This document shows, one piece after another, positions 22,090 through 34,041 of a stretch of DNA of 64,000 nt (the stretch's first letter is position 1; each line of letters starts with the position of its first letter). A program made the position numbers and the translations under genes. Origin of the DNA: Stomoxys calcitrans (taxonomy: Eukaryota; Arthropoda; Insecta; Diptera; Muscidae); NCBI RefSeq assembly GCF_963082655.1, contig NC_081552.1:97019592-97083591 (forward strand), read 5' to 3'. The notes under the pieces were generated by a model. The model made no database searches, was not told the origin of the DNA, and saw only the letters and a list, made by a program, of their open reading frames with translations.

Positions 22090-23400
22090 TACAAGTCGGT
22101 TCACAACCATAAAGTATATATATTCTTGATCGTCGCGACATTTTATGTCGATCTAGACATGTCCGTCCGTCTGTCCGTCCGTCCGTCCGTCCGTCTGTCT
22201 GTCGAAAGCACGCTAACTTCCGAAGGAGTAAAGCTAGCCACTTGAAATTTTGCACAAATACTTCCTATTAGTGTAGGTCGGTTGGTATTGTAAATGGGCC
22301 ATATCGGTCCATGTTTTGATATAGCTGCCATATAAACCGATCTTGGGTCTAGACTTCTTGAGCCTTTAGAGAGCGCAATTCTTATCCGATTGAAATGAAA
22401 TTTTGTACGACTTGTTTTGTTATGATATCCAACAACTGTGCCAAGTATGGTTCAAATCGGTATATAACCTGATATAGCTGCCATATAAACCGATCTTGGG
22501 TCTTGACTTCTTGAGCTTCTAGAGTGCGCAATTCTTATCCGATTGGAATGAAATTTTGCACGACGTGTTTTGTTATGATGTCCAACATAACCTTATATAG
22601 CTGTCATATAAATCGATCTTGGGTCTTGACTTCTTGAGCCTCTAGAGGGCGCAATTCTTATCCAATTTGAATGAATTTTGGCACGTAGTATTTTGTTGTG
22701 ATATACAACAACTGTGCCAAATATGGTTCAAATCGGTTCATAACCTGATATAGCTGTCATATAAACAGATCTGGGGACTTGACTTCTTGAGCTTTTAGAG
22801 GGCGCAATTCCTATCCGATTTGGCTAAAATTTCGCAAGACTTTTTTATTGTTACTTTCAACAACTATGTCAAATAAAGTACAAGTCGGTTCACAACCATA
22901 AAGTATATATATTCTTGATCGTCGCGACATTTTATGTCGATCTAGACATGTCCGTCCGTCTGTCCGTCCGCCTGTCCGTCCGTCCGTCTGTCCGTCCATC
23001 CGTCCGTCTGTCTGTCGAAAGCACGCTAACTTCCGAAGGAGTAAAGTTAGCCACTTGAAATTTTGCACAAATACTTCCTATCAGTGTAGGTCGGTTGGTA
23101 TTGTAAATGGGCCATATCGGTCCATGTTTTGATATAGCTGCCATATAAACCGATCTTGTGTCTTGACTTCTTGAGCCTTTAGAGAGCGCAATTCTTATCC
23201 GATTGGGATGAAATTTTGCACGACGTGTTTTGTTATGATATCCAACAACTGTGCTAAGTATAGTTCAAATCGGTCCATAACCTGATATAGCTGCCATATA
23301 AACCGATCTTGGGTCTTGACTTCTTGAGCCTTTAGAGAGCGCAATTCTTATCCGATTGAAATTAAATTTTGCACGACGTGTTTTGCTATGACATCCAACA
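21841..23400 (+). repeat. 789-bp higher-order tandem duplication inside the DINE array
   Basis: The same junction ('caagtcggttcacaaccataaag') occurs twice, 789 bp apart (markers at 22081 and 22870), and the sequences before and after it match for hundreds of bases. The unit contains part of the 5' block, a (GTCY)n tract (22161-22203 or 22950-23016) and several 153-bp monomers. The second tract is longer. This is a satellite-like higher-order repeat generated within one element. Confidence 0.8.
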
Positions 23401-24330
23401 ACTGTGCCAAGTATAGTTCAAATCGGTTCATAACCTGATATAGCTGCCATATAAACCGATCTTGGGTCTTGACTTCTTGAGTCTCTAGCGTGCGCAATTC
23501 TTATCCGATCAGAATGAATTTTTGCACGACATGTTTTGTTATGATATCCAACAACTGTGCTAAGTATGGTTCAAATCGGTCCATAACCTGATATAGCTGC
23601 CATATAAACCGATCTTGGGTCTTGACTTCTTGAGCCTCTAGAGGGCACAATTCTTATCCGATTTGAATGAATTTTTGCACGAAGTATTTCGTTATGATAT
23701 CCAACAACTGTGCCAAGTATGGTTGAAATCAGTCCATAACCTGATATTGCTGTCATATAAAAAGATCTGGGGATTTGACTTCTTGAGCTTCTAGAGGGCG
23801 CAATTCCTATCCGATTTGGCTAAAATTTTGCATGAGTATTTTATTTTTACTTTCAACAATTGTGTCAAATAAGGTTCAAATCGGTTCATAACCTGATATA
23901 GCTACCATATAAACCGATCTGGGATCTTGACTTTTTGACCCCTAGAGGTCGCAATTATTATCCGATATGCCTGAAATTTTGTACGATGGATCCTCTCATG
24001 ACCATCAACAAACGTGTTTATTATGGTCTGAATCGGTCTATAGCCCGATACAGATCCCATATAAATCGTTCTCTCTATTTTACTTCGTGAGCCCCAATGG
24101 GCGCAATTCTTATACGAATTGGCTGAAATTTTACACAGGTCTCCAACATATAATTTAATTGTGGTCCGAACCGGACCATATCTTGATATCGTTTTAATAG
24201 CAGAGCAACTCTTTTCTTATATCCTTTTTAGCCTAAGAAGAGATGCCGGGAAAAGAACTCGACAAATGCGATCCATGGTGGAGGGTATATAAGATTCGGC
24301 CCGGCCGAACTTAGCACGCTTTTACTTGTT
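22090..24330 (+). mobile_element. DINE-1-like family A, rearranged copy with 3' end
   Basis: The copy continues from the duplication through about eight 153-bp monomers and the 3' unique region, to a canonical 3' hairpin and ACTTGTT at 24330. It lacks a 5' terminus of its own because it is fused in frame with the preceding copy. Confidence 0.8.
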
Positions 24331-24432
24331 TTGCCTAAGAAGAGATGCCGGGAAAAGAACTCGACAAATGCGATCCATGGTGGAGGGTATATAAGATTCG
24401 GCCCGGCCGAACTTAGCACGCTTTTACTTGTT
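24331..24432 (+). repeat. Duplicated DINE 3' terminus (102 bp, tandem)
   Basis: The last 102 bp of the preceding copy, from TTGCCTAAGAAGAGATGCCG to ACTTGTT, are repeated almost exactly. High identity suggests a recent event. Confidence 0.85.
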
Positions 24433-25060
24433 TATCTTGGCGGCGTTCCTTCCGAATTTTGTCCAGTTGGTTTTCAACTTATTCCGGAAGCTTATCGGAT
24501 TCGGCGTAGGCCGTGCTAAACCTAATGTAGCGATGGTGAGAGAAAGAGTGTTCCATGGAGACCCTCCAATCCTGAACCTCATCGATCAGATTTTCTGAAC
24601 ATATCGTCACATCTAATACCTCCTACCTGATCCTATTAACAAATGTAGCGTTGTTACCAATATTAAATGTTATTACAATAGATCGTTAGTATTCTTATTA
24701 GTGTTGGTACTACCCCACGAAATGTGGTGAGAGTTCGCATCGCACACTTTTAGTACCTCGTTTCCTGTCTGTTTTGCTTTCCTCACCAGCCGTTTCATCT
24801 CCGACGTGGGTGGCGGTGTCGGAGAGATGAAAGGCAAATAACGAAGGTCCTCGATCGAGTACCAGTGTAAGTATAGAATAATTGGTAGTTTATATGGTTC
24901 AGTCCAGAAACTTTGTTCCGGGTCGTCATGGCTCTTGAATTAAGACAATATGAATCTTGCCCTTCCTGATTTTCTCCATCAGAGCGTGTGTAGCAGTCTC
25001 GCTCCGGTGGAGTTTTAACTGAATTACCTCAATCATTGGTCCTCCAGTAAATAGGCACCT
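24433..25060 (-). pseudogene. Endonuclease (ORF2 N-terminus) fragment
   Basis: Aligned by eye with 2100-2790 of copy 1, it keeps the 'ggcaagattcatattgtctt' start region and the segment around CDANSHH. It also keeps the terminal region before 'ggaagcttatcggattcggcg'. It contains a ~105-bp deletion and several indels, so no long open frame remains. Confidence 0.65.
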
Positions 25061-25079
25061 TAGGAGTAGGTGATGATCT

Positions 25080-26639
25080 CATCGTCTGCTCCCTGTTCTT
25101 TAGACTGCATTATCCTGTCACTGCACTGCCTGATGTCACCGTTTTAGGTTATTTGTCTAGTGTCTAGTCCAGTCTTCCGACTCTTTATAAAGTCGGTAAT
25201 GGTTCCATCGTAGGGTTCCAGTTCGTTAAGCTGTATTGCCTGATATTTCAATACTAGGATCTTAGCCATCCAAATCCTAAGTAAATGGGCTTCTTGGGAG
25301 TAGGTAATGGTACCATCACCGGCTCCCTGTTCACTGGGTTGCATTGAGACTCCTGTCGCTGCGCTGCCTGATGTTTCAATATTAGGATCTTTACCTATTC
25401 CAATTTTCCGAATCTTGAAGTCGGTGATGGGTCCGTCGTCGGGTTCCTGTTTGTTAGGCTGTGTTGGGTTTCTCGCCACTGCACTGACTGATATTTTAGT
25501 ATTAGGATCTTTGCTTATCCTAATATTTCCAATATAGAGATATGACGCGAATGTCTCGTTGTCGGTCCCCTGATCGTGGGGAGGTGTTGAGTCACCTGCC
25601 ACTACATCTCATTTTGATATCTCAAAATGGGAATTTCTCCCTATCCTAGTCTTACCAATCTTAAAAAAGGAAACCTTTGCCTGTATCAATACATTCCACC
25701 GACGCAAAACGCAGCGTAGAGATGTCCCCTCTATAATCGCAGGTCACCATTTGTATGGGTGGACCCTCTAGAGAGTTCCACACATGTTCGAAAATCTGAT
25801 CGTTAACCAGATCCTCCACTTGGGACCGATGATCTGATAGAATCCTACCGGATGCACTGCCGATATTGATGACTGCATAAGTCGTCTCATCTCTGTTGTG
25901 CTTCCTTGCCACTCTGGCGTAAGAGGGCGGCTTCTTACCATTCTCAGCGACCATCTTCCCTTTCCGTGGTGGCTGTGGCCTTCTTTTGGATATCACATGA
26001 AAACTCAGGGGCCGTGCGCGCTTCCTTCTTACCTGTTCCAACTTTGTCTACCTCCGCAGGACACTGTCTGGAGTCTCCATTGCGGAATGGCTGGCTTGGT
26101 TTTCCCAGAGTACTTGAAAGCGGGGACCTGTTTTTCTTCTTCAGCGTTTTAACAGTGTTATGCTCTTCGGGAGATCTGATCCTTTTTCCAGCGTCCGTAA
26201 AAGTACTTGGAATGTTAGTTTTATCCCTTCCAACATTCTGCACTTTCGTCCGATTACGCTGCCGTTACATACTCCTCTGTCTCCTTCGTCGTGCACCGGA
26301 TCGCTTTCTCGGTCTGCTTGTGAGCTTAGCAAATTCATCGCTCACTTCTGCCGTCAACCCGATGCTCTCATCTAACGTTTCGGCTGCGATGACAGTTTCA
26401 TTGACACCGTCTCTTTCTGAATCCGAATCAGAAACACCACCATTAATTAAAGGCTGGGGACGAACTGTGCATCCCTCTGGTTTATTCGTCTTTTGCTCAT
26501 TAATTATTCTGACGACTAGTTGTGCGCTTGAAGCATTACTCGCGACTACAGGTGCCAAGGCAACCACACCTATAGGAGGGGAGGGCAACACGCTACGGTC
26601 TGACATCACCATCGCAGATGTTGAGTCTTTGGAGTCCAT
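25080..26639 (-). pseudogene. Retrotransposon ORF1 with N-terminus, frameshifted
   Basis: The frame starts at MDSKDSTSAMVMSDRS (ATG at 26639) and runs open to 26265, ending in a basic cluster (RPRKRSGARRRRQRS). It continues in other frames with a second basic stretch (MEQVRRKRARPL) and then GKKPPSYARVARKHN and RSQVEDLVNDQIFEHVW. GDISTLRFASVECIDT follows, the start of the DUF4780-like region. Most of that domain is then deleted relative to copy 1, and the sequence passes to the repeat tail (25620-25080). The basic segments fit an RNA-binding role, which is an inference. Confidence 0.65.
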
Positions 26640-26712
26640 TTCAAGACTACTCCAAAAGACTTTAAAATTTGTTTGTAATAGGTAGTACCTATCCGAGATA
26701 CGGATATATTTA

Positions 26713-28194
26713 CTATACCCTCCACCATAAGATGGGGGGTATACTAAATTCGTCATTCTGTTTGTAACTACTCGAAATATTCGTCTGAGACCCCATAAGG
26801 TATATATATTCTTGATCGTCGTCACATTTTATGTCGATCTAGCCATGTCCGTCCGTCTGTCCGTCCGTCCGTCCGTCCGTCCGTCCGTCCGTCCGTCTGT
26901 CTGTCGAAAGCACGCTAACTTCCGAAGGAGTGAAGCTAGCCGCTTGAAATTTTGCACAAATACTTCTTATTAGTGTAGGTCGGTTGGTATTGTAAATGGA
27001 CCATATCGGTCCATGTTTTGATATAGCTGCCATATAAACCGATCTTGGGTCTTGACTTCTAGAGCCCCTAGAGTGCGCAATTCTTATCCGATTGGAATGA
27101 AATTTTGCACGACGTGTTTTGTTATGATATCCAACAACTGTGTCAAGTATGGTTCAAATCGGTAAATAACCTGATATAGCTGCCATATAAACCGATCTTG
27201 GGTCTTGACTTCTTGAGCCTCTAGAGTGCGCAATTCTTATCCGATCAGAATGAAATTTTGCACGACGTGTTTTGTTATGACGTCCAACAACTGTGCCAAG
27301 TATGGTTCAAATCGGTTCATAACCTGTTATAGCTGCCATATAAACCGATCTTGGGTCTTGACTTCTTGAGCCTCTAGAGGGCGCAATTCTTATCCGATTG
27401 GATTGGAATTTCGCACGACGTGTTTTGTTATGATACCCAACAACTGTGCCAAGTATGGTTCAAATCGGTTCATAACCTGATATAGCTGCCATATAAACCG
27501 ATCTTGGGTCTTGACTTCTTGAGCCTCTAGAGGGCACAATTCTTATCGGATTTGAATGAATTTTTGCACGAAGTATTTCGTTATGATATCCAACAACTGT
27601 GCCAAGTATGGTTCAAATCGGTCCATAACCTAATAGCTGTCTTATAAACAGATCTGGGGATTTGACTTCTTGAGCTTCTAGAGGGTGCAATTCCTATCCA
27701 ATTTGCCTGAAATTTTGCACGACGTATTTTATTTTTACTTTCAACAACTGTGTCAAATAAGGTTCAAATCGGTTCATAACCTGATATAGCTGCCATATAA
27801 ACCGATCTGGCATCTTGACTTCTTGAGCCTCTAGAGGTCGCAATTATTATCCGATTTGCCTGAAATTTTGTACTACAGATCCTCTCACGACCATCAACAT
27901 ACGTGTTTATTATGGTCTGAATCGGTCTATAGCCCGATACAGCTCCCATATAAATCGATCTCTCTATTTTACTTCGTGAGCCCCAATGGGCGCAATTCTT
28001 ATACGAATTGGCTGAAATTGTTATCCGAACCGGACCATATTTTGATATCGTTTTAATAGCAGAGCAACTCTTTTCTTATATCCTTTTTTGTTTTGCCTAA
28101 GAAGAGATGCCGGGAAAAGAACTCGACAAATGCGATCCATGGTGGAGGGTATATAAGATTCGGCCCGGCCGAACTTAGCACGCTTTTACTTGTT
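26713..28194 (+). mobile_element. DINE-1-like family A, complete
   Basis: This copy has both termini, a (GTCY)n tract at 26847-26904, six to seven 153-bp monomers and a canonical 3' end. It shares the diagnostic ~36-bp 3'-region deletion with the copies at 8.3 and 28.4 kb. Its 3' end faces the 3' end of the next copy across 191 bp, forming a large inverted repeat. Confidence 0.9.
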
Positions 28195-28385
28195 TTTCTT
28201 TGAGGAGCGAAATAAAAACACGTTCGCTCCACTTTACGGCTACAAATGATGTTAACGGGAAATATTCTTAAATTTATACTTAGCATTTATGTTTAAACAA
28301 AAATCATGAGTGATTGATTCGAAGTAAATTATGTTTACTTTAATGTATTTTACACTGTTTCTTATTAAGTATCTTCTTATATAAA
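28195..28385. other. AT-rich loop between two facing DINE copies
   Basis: This 191-bp stretch ('gaggagcgaaataaaaacacg', 'atttatgtttaaacaaaaatc') has no match in the window and no coding sign. It forms the loop of the inverted repeat at 27.1-29.5 kb. Confidence 0.5.
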
Positions 28386-29490
28386 AACAAGTAAAAGCGT
28401 GCTAAGTTCGGCCGGGCCGAATCTTATATACCCTCCACCATGGATCGCATTTGTCGAGTTCTTTTCCCGGCATCTCTTCTTAGGCAAAACAAAAAAGGAT
28501 ATAAGAAAAGAGTTGCTCTGCTATTAAAACGATATCAAAATATGGTCCGGTTCGGATAACAATTTCAGCCAATTCGTATAAGAATTGCGCCCATTGGGGC
28601 TCACGAAGTAAAATAGAGAGATCGATTTATATGGGAGCTGTATCGGGCTATAGACCGATTCAGACCATAATAAACACGTATGTTGATGGTCGTGAGAGGA
28701 TCCGTAGTACAAAATTTCAGGCAAATCGGATAATAATTGCGACCTCTAGAGGCTCAAGAAGTCAAGATGCCAGATCGGTTTATATGGCAGCTATATCAGG
28801 TTATGAACCGATTTGAACCTTGTTTGACACAGTTGTTGAAAGTAAAAATAAAATACGTCGTGCAAAATTTCAGGCAAATTGGATAGGAATTGCACCCTCT
28901 AGAAGCTCAAGAAGTCAAATCCCCAGATCTGTTTATATGACAGCTATTAGGTTATGGACCGATTTGAACCATACTTGGCACAGTTGTTGGATATCATAAC
29001 GAAATACTTCGTGCAAAAATTCATTCAAATCCGATAAGAATTGTGCCCTCTAGAGGCTCAAGAAGTCAAGACCCAAGATCGGTTTATATGGCAGCTATAT
29101 CAGGTTATGAACCGATTTGAACCATACTTGGCACAGTTGTTGGGTATCATAACAAAACACGTCGTGCGAAATTCAAATCCAATCGGATAAGAATTGCGCC
29201 CTCTAGAGGCTCAAGAAGTCAAGACCCAAGATCGGTTTATATGGCAGCTATATCAGGTTATGAACCGATTTGAACCATACTTGGCACAGTTGTTGAACGT
29301 CATAACAAAACACGTCGTGCAAAATTTCATTCTGATCGGATAAGAATTGCGCACTCTAGAGGCTCAAGAAGTCAAGACCCAAGATCGGTTTATATGGCAG
29401 CTATATCAGGTTATTTACCGATTTGAACCATACTTGACACAGTTGTTGGATATCATAAAAAAACCCCATCTTATGGTGGAGGGTATAAAA
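28386..29490 (-). mobile_element. DINE-1-like family A, (GTCY)n region deleted
   Basis: The reversed 3' end is followed by about 1.07 kb nearly identical to the reverse complement of 27.12-28.19 kb. At about 29459 the monomers jump directly to the last ~30 bp of the 5' end (CCCATCTTATGGTGGAGGG), removing the microsatellite region. The 5' end abuts the reversed tail of a family C copy (ATCAATTTGTGTTTG), which suggests insertion there. Confidence 0.9.
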
Positions 29491-29880
29491 ATCAATTTGT
29501 GTTTGTTTGTAGGTTTGTTTGTGTGTTCCTTATAGACTCAGAAACGACTGAACCGATTTTCTTGAAATTTTCACAGATGGTGCATAATGACCCCGTGGTG
29601 AAAATAGAGTACTAAATTTTTTGATATCTGAAGGGGGGTCGGACCCTCCCCCTTACCCTAATTTTCAGAAACGCCAGATCTCTGAGATGGGTGGTGCGAT
29701 TAAAGCGAAATTTTGTGTTCTCATGTGATACCCTAAAAGTACAAATTTGGTATCCGAATTTCGGAAGGGGTACATAGGGGGGCCGCCCCACTCTAAAACC
29801 TACCACCAAATAGGACGTATTTGATCACCAAGACAAATTGGGTCTTAAAGAGAGTGGAACTAAATATTTGATAAAAGTTG
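29491..29880 (-). mobile_element. Family C fragment, reversed tail and monomers
   Basis: The reversed tail ('ttccttatagactcagaaacg', 'ggaccctcccccttaccctaa') is followed by reversed monomer sequence. Orientation switches near 29880. Confidence 0.65.
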
Positions 29881-30525
29881 CAATAAAGAGTGGTGGGACG
29901 TCCGCTAGACATTTGGCTCCTAATGTTGATATCAGGTACGTGGTCTACTCCTACATACCTTTAATTTGAGCCCCATATTTCCATAGTCGGCAAACATGAC
30001 CGGCGTGGGGGTGTTTTGGGGGATGGGCGGCCACTCAGTGAGTTGGCCTTGAAAATATATATCGGATTCGCGTTCCGCTTTGAAAACCCTCTTATTTGAG
30101 CCTCATATTGCAATAGTCAGAAAATACTTCCTATTTGGTTGGTGTTGTGTGAGTGCCTTTCATTTGAGCCCAATATTGCTATGGCGAACCCCCAAACACT
30201 TGGTCCCATATTTGGATATCAGATTCGTATTCTCCATTGGATACCAAATTTTTATTTTTAGGGTACTATATAAGAGCACACAAAATTTCGCTTAAATCCC
30301 ACCACCCATCTCTGACATCTGGCTTTTCTGAAAATTAGGGTAAGGGGGAGGGTCCGCCCCCCTTTCAAATATCAAAACATGTAGTACCCTATTTTCACCA
30401 TGGGGTCATTATGCACCATCTGTGAAAATGTCAAGAAAATCGGTTCAGCCGTTTCTGAGTCTATAAGGAACACACAAACATATAAACAAACAAACACAAA
30501 TTGATTTTTATATATAAGAAGATGT
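29881..30525 (+). mobile_element. Family C fragment with complete 3' tail
   Basis: Monomers (CATTTGAGCCCAATATTGCT near 30160) lead into the conserved 3' block ('aaatttcgcttaaatccc', 'taagggggagggtccgcc') and the tail CACAAATTGATTTTTATATATAAGAAGAT ending at 30525. Confidence 0.7.
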
Positions 30526-31080
30526 AGGACCATATATTTAGGGCATCATCCCTTTCCCAAAATACCCCCAAAGGGAAAAAAAATTTCGACCATGCCAATA
30601 TGTGGCTCAAATTTAAGGTATTTGAGATTAGAAAACGAATTTGATAACCTATTTTGGGGCCATGTGTTTGGGGCCATCCTGTAAACTCCTCTTAACCCAA
30701 TGGCAATATGGGGTTTAAATTAATGGTATTTGAGAGAAGAGCACGATGCTGATATTTTTTCTGGGCCACGTATCTGGGGGACCACCTCTTCCCCGAAAAC
30801 ACCACTAAATCAGACATCATGAGAATATCGGGCTGAAATAAAGTATTTTAAGAATGGAGTACACCTTACATCCAAACTTAAATTCGTATACCAATAAAGA
30901 TCATATAGGATTCAGATAAAGGCACTTATATTATTAAACTGTTAGTCAAGCCATATGCTATTTTCGTACCATGATATTTCACAAAAAGATCTTTAATTGT
31001 CGAAAATAAATATTCCAAGGAAACTTTTGTTCCATATAAAGTAAAAGAAGGCGCAGCGGAGCGGGCCCGGGTCAGCTAGT
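30526..31080 (-). mobile_element. Family C fragment with 5' end, reversed
   Basis: Reversed monomers lead to the 5' terminus at 31080, seen as 'gaaggcgcagcggagcgggcccgggtcagctagt'. This is the clearest family C 5' end: ACTAGCTGACCCGGGCCCGC on the minus strand. The adjacent ~190 bp match the start found at 10213. Confidence 0.7.
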
Positions 31081-31264
31081 ATGAAATAAAATTTAGTGAG
31101 TCACGATATCCATATCTTCTCTTTGTTCAAATTATATTTTCCATTCTTGCCTCAGAATATAATTACAGGAAGAAATTTTATATCCTGCAGTAGTATACAG
31201 AAATTAGTATAATCGCTTCCGAATCGAATTGGCCGAACATTCAGCGCTTTAGCAATTAACAATA
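31081..31264. other. Unassigned spacer
   Basis: A ~180-bp AT-rich stretch ('atttagtgagtcacgatatcc', 'atcctgcagtagtatacag'). I see no repeat match or coding sign. Confidence 0.4.
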
Positions 31265-31665
31265 TAAAGCGTGCTTACTCACCACCATGAATTCTGCTAA
31301 AATATAGCTATAACTGGTGATAGACCGATTTGGACCCTACTTGGCACAGTTATTGAGAGTCATAACATAACACTATGTGCAAAATTTCAGCAAAATGGAA
31401 TGAAAATTGAGGCTTCCAGGAACTCAAGAAATCAAATCGGGAGTTCGGTTTAATGGGAACTATATCAGTTTATAGGTTTAGACCGTACTTGGCACAGTTG
31501 TTGGAAGTCATAACAGAATACTATGTGCTAAAATTTCAGCCAAATCGGATGAAAATTGAGGCTTCCAGTGGCTCAAGAAGTCAAATCGGGAGATCGGTTT
31601 ATATGGGAGATATATCTTGTTACAGACCGATTTAGATCGTACTTGGAACAGTTGTTGGAAGTCAT
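31265..31665 (-). mobile_element. DINE-1-like family A2 fragment (older subfamily)
   Basis: It starts with a decayed reversed 3' end ('aaagcgtgcttactcaccaccatg') and holds two to three monomers with A2 signatures ('tcaaatcgggagatcggtttatatgggag'). It ends where a family A 3' end begins. Confidence 0.7.
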
Positions 31666-32880
31666 AACAAGTAAAAGCGTGCTAAGTTCGGCCGGGCCGA
31701 ATCTTATATACCCTCCACCATGGATCGCATATGTCGAGTTCTTTTCCCGGCATCTCTTCTTAGGCAAAAAAAGGATATAAGAAAAGATTTGCTCTGCTAT
31801 TAGAGAGATATCAAGATATGGTCCGGTTTGGACCACAATTAAATTATATGTTGGAGACCTGTGTAAAATATCAGCCAATTCGAATAAGAATTGCGCCCTT
31901 TGTGGGCTCAAGAAGTAAAATAGAGAGATCGATTTATATGGGAGCTATATCAGGCTATAAACCGATTCAGATCATAATAAACACGTATGTTAATGGTCAT
32001 GAGAGAATCCGTCGTACAAAATTTCAGGCAAATCGGATAATAATTGCGACCTCTAGAGGCTCAAGAAGTCAAGTCCCAAGATCGGTTTATATGACAGCTA
32101 TATCAGGTTATGAACCGATTTGAACCATACTTGGCACAGTTGTTGGATATCGTAACAAAACACGTCGTGCAAAATTTCATTCCAATCGGATAAGAATTGC
32201 GCACTCTAGAGGCTCAAGAAGTCAAGACCCAAGATCGGTTTATATGGCAGCTGTATCAGGTTATGGACCGATTTGAACCATACTTGGCACAGTTGTTGGA
32301 TGTCATAAAAAACACGTCGTGCAAAATTTCATTCCAATCGGATAAGAATTGCGCACGCTAGAAGCTCAAGAAGTCAAGACCCAAGATCGGTTTATATGGC
32401 AGCTATATCAGTTTATGGACCGATTTGAACCATACTTATCACAGTTGTTGGATGTCATAACAAAACACGTCGTGCAAAATTTCATCCCAATCGGATAAGA
32501 ATTGCGCACTCTAGAGGCTCAAGAAGTCAAGACCCAAGATCGGTTTATATGGCAGCTATATCAAAACATGGACCGATATGGCCCATTTACAATACCAACC
32601 GACCTACACTAATAAGAAGTGTTTGTGCAAAATTTCAAGCGCCTAGCTTAACTCCTTCGGAAGTTAGCGTGCTTTCGACAGACAGACGGACGGACGGACG
32701 GACGGACGGACGGACGGACGGACGGACGGACAGACGGACGGACATGGCTAGATCGACATAAAATTTCACGACGATCAAGAATATATATACTTTATGGGGT
32801 CTCAGACGAATATTTCGAGTAGTTACAAACAGAATGACGAAATTAGTATACCCCCCATCTTATGGTGGAGGGTATAAAAA
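31666..32880 (-). mobile_element. DINE-1-like family A, complete
   Basis: Both termini are intact: AACAAGTAAAAGCGTGCTAA at left and CCATCTTATGGTGGAGGGTA at right. It has four to five monomers. A pure (GGAC)n tract at 32679-32743 ends 137 bp from the 5' terminus. Confidence 0.9.
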
Positions 32881-33014
32881 GGGCTAAATTGACTCGGAAC
32901 GTTGAGACGGAGAAGAATATATTTACTTTACGGGGTCTTAGACGAATATTTCGAGGTGTTACAAACGGAATTACTAGATTAGTATACCCCCAACCCATGG
33001 TGTTGGGTATAAAA
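32881..33014 (-). mobile_element. DINE-1-like family A2, 5' end only
   Basis: The sequence 'aatatatttactttacggggtc' through ACCCATGGTGTTGGGTATAA is a diverged 5' block abutting the 5' end of the preceding family A copy. Confidence 0.7.
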
Positions 33015-33248
33015 GTTCGGGCAGTTTTTATTTTTGGTTTTAAAAGACAGTTTTATCTGCATATTTAAAATTTTCGTTATCAGAAAATTAAAAATTTGAA
33101 AATCGGACCACAAATGAAGAATTGATAAGACGCTTGCCAAGAAGTGAACGGACCACCCACTGCCTTCAACTGCATGTACCCGTTAACACCTCAACTATAA
33201 CCATTGGAAATTTCAAAGAGTTGTCTCTACGCTGATTTATATCCGCAC
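33015..33248. other. Unassigned spacer
   Basis: A ~230-bp sequence with no match elsewhere in the window and no open frame of note. Confidence 0.4.
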
Positions 33249-34041
33249 CTTTATACCCACCACCATAGGATGGGGATATACTAATCTAGTCATTCCGTTT
33301 GTAACATCTCGAAATATTGGTCTAGAAACCTATAAAGTACATATATTCTCGATCGTCTCGAAACTCAGATTTGACCCTGCCATGTCCGCCTGTCGAATCA
33401 CGATAGCGGTCGAACGCGTAAAGCTAGCCGCTTGAAATTTCGCACAGATACTTTATATTCATGTAGGTCGTTGAGGATTGCAAATGGGCCATATCGGTTC
33501 AGATTTGGGTATAGCTCCCATATAAACCGATTTGAATTCTTGATCCCATGGAAGCCACAATTTTCATCCAATCTGGCTGAAATTTTGCACAAAGTGTTTT
33601 ATTTTGACTTCCAATAACTGTGTCAAGTACGGTTAAATCTGTGTATAATCTGATATAGATCCCATATAAACCGATCTCTCAATTTGACTTCTTGAGCCCC
33701 TAGAAGCCGCAACTTTCATTAGATTTAGCTAAAATTTTATACATGGTGTTCTGTTATGACTCCCAACAACTGTGCTAAGTACGGTTAAAATCGGTCAAGA
33801 AAATGATATAGCTTCCATATAAACCGATCTCACGATTTGACTTCTTGAGCCCTTACAAGACTCGATTTTTTCCGATTTGGCAGAAATTTTCCATACAGTG
33901 TTCTGTTATGACTACCAAAAACTGCCCCAAGTACGGTCCAATTCAGTCTGTAGTTAGACATAGCTCTCATATTTTAGCAGAATCCATGGTAACGTGTTCC
34001 CAAAATTCAGCCCGGCCAAACTTAGCACACTTTTGCTTGTT
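33249..34041 (+). mobile_element. DINE-1-like family A2, complete (~793 bp)
   Basis: This is a full A2 copy. It has the 5' end TTTATACCCACCACCATAGG, a 5' block without an expanded microsatellite ('gccatgtccgcctgtcgaat'), and about three monomers beginning 'atataaaccgat'. The 3' end has GCCCGGCCAAACTTAGCACA and CTTTTGCTTGTT. The 3' hairpin arm is mutated on one side. It shows the ancestral structure before (GTCY)n expansion, or after its decay. Confidence 0.8.

Larger units (their letters stand above)
24433..26712 (-). mobile_element. LOA/I-group-like retrotransposon copy 2 (ORF1 and endonuclease)
   Basis: The minus strand carries ORF1 from a start at 26639 down to about 25080, then the endonuclease start of ORF2 (25000-24433). 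It ends inside the endonuclease at a DINE 3' end. A ~100-bp deletion near 24840 removes part of the endonuclease compared with copy 1. The 73 bp upstream of the ORF1 ATG (26640-26712) may be 5' UTR. They are bounded by a DINE 5' end at 26713. Confidence 0.8.

Noticed and set aside
25906..26685. 259-codon plus-strand open frame
   Set aside because: It is antisense to the recognisable retrotransposon ORF1 on the minus strand, and its translation has no domain-like features.
28053..28286. Short frames with the phrase LSSAGPNLIYPPPWIAFVEF near many loci
   Set aside because: This is the translated DINE 3' terminus (hairpin region) and recurs at every copy end.
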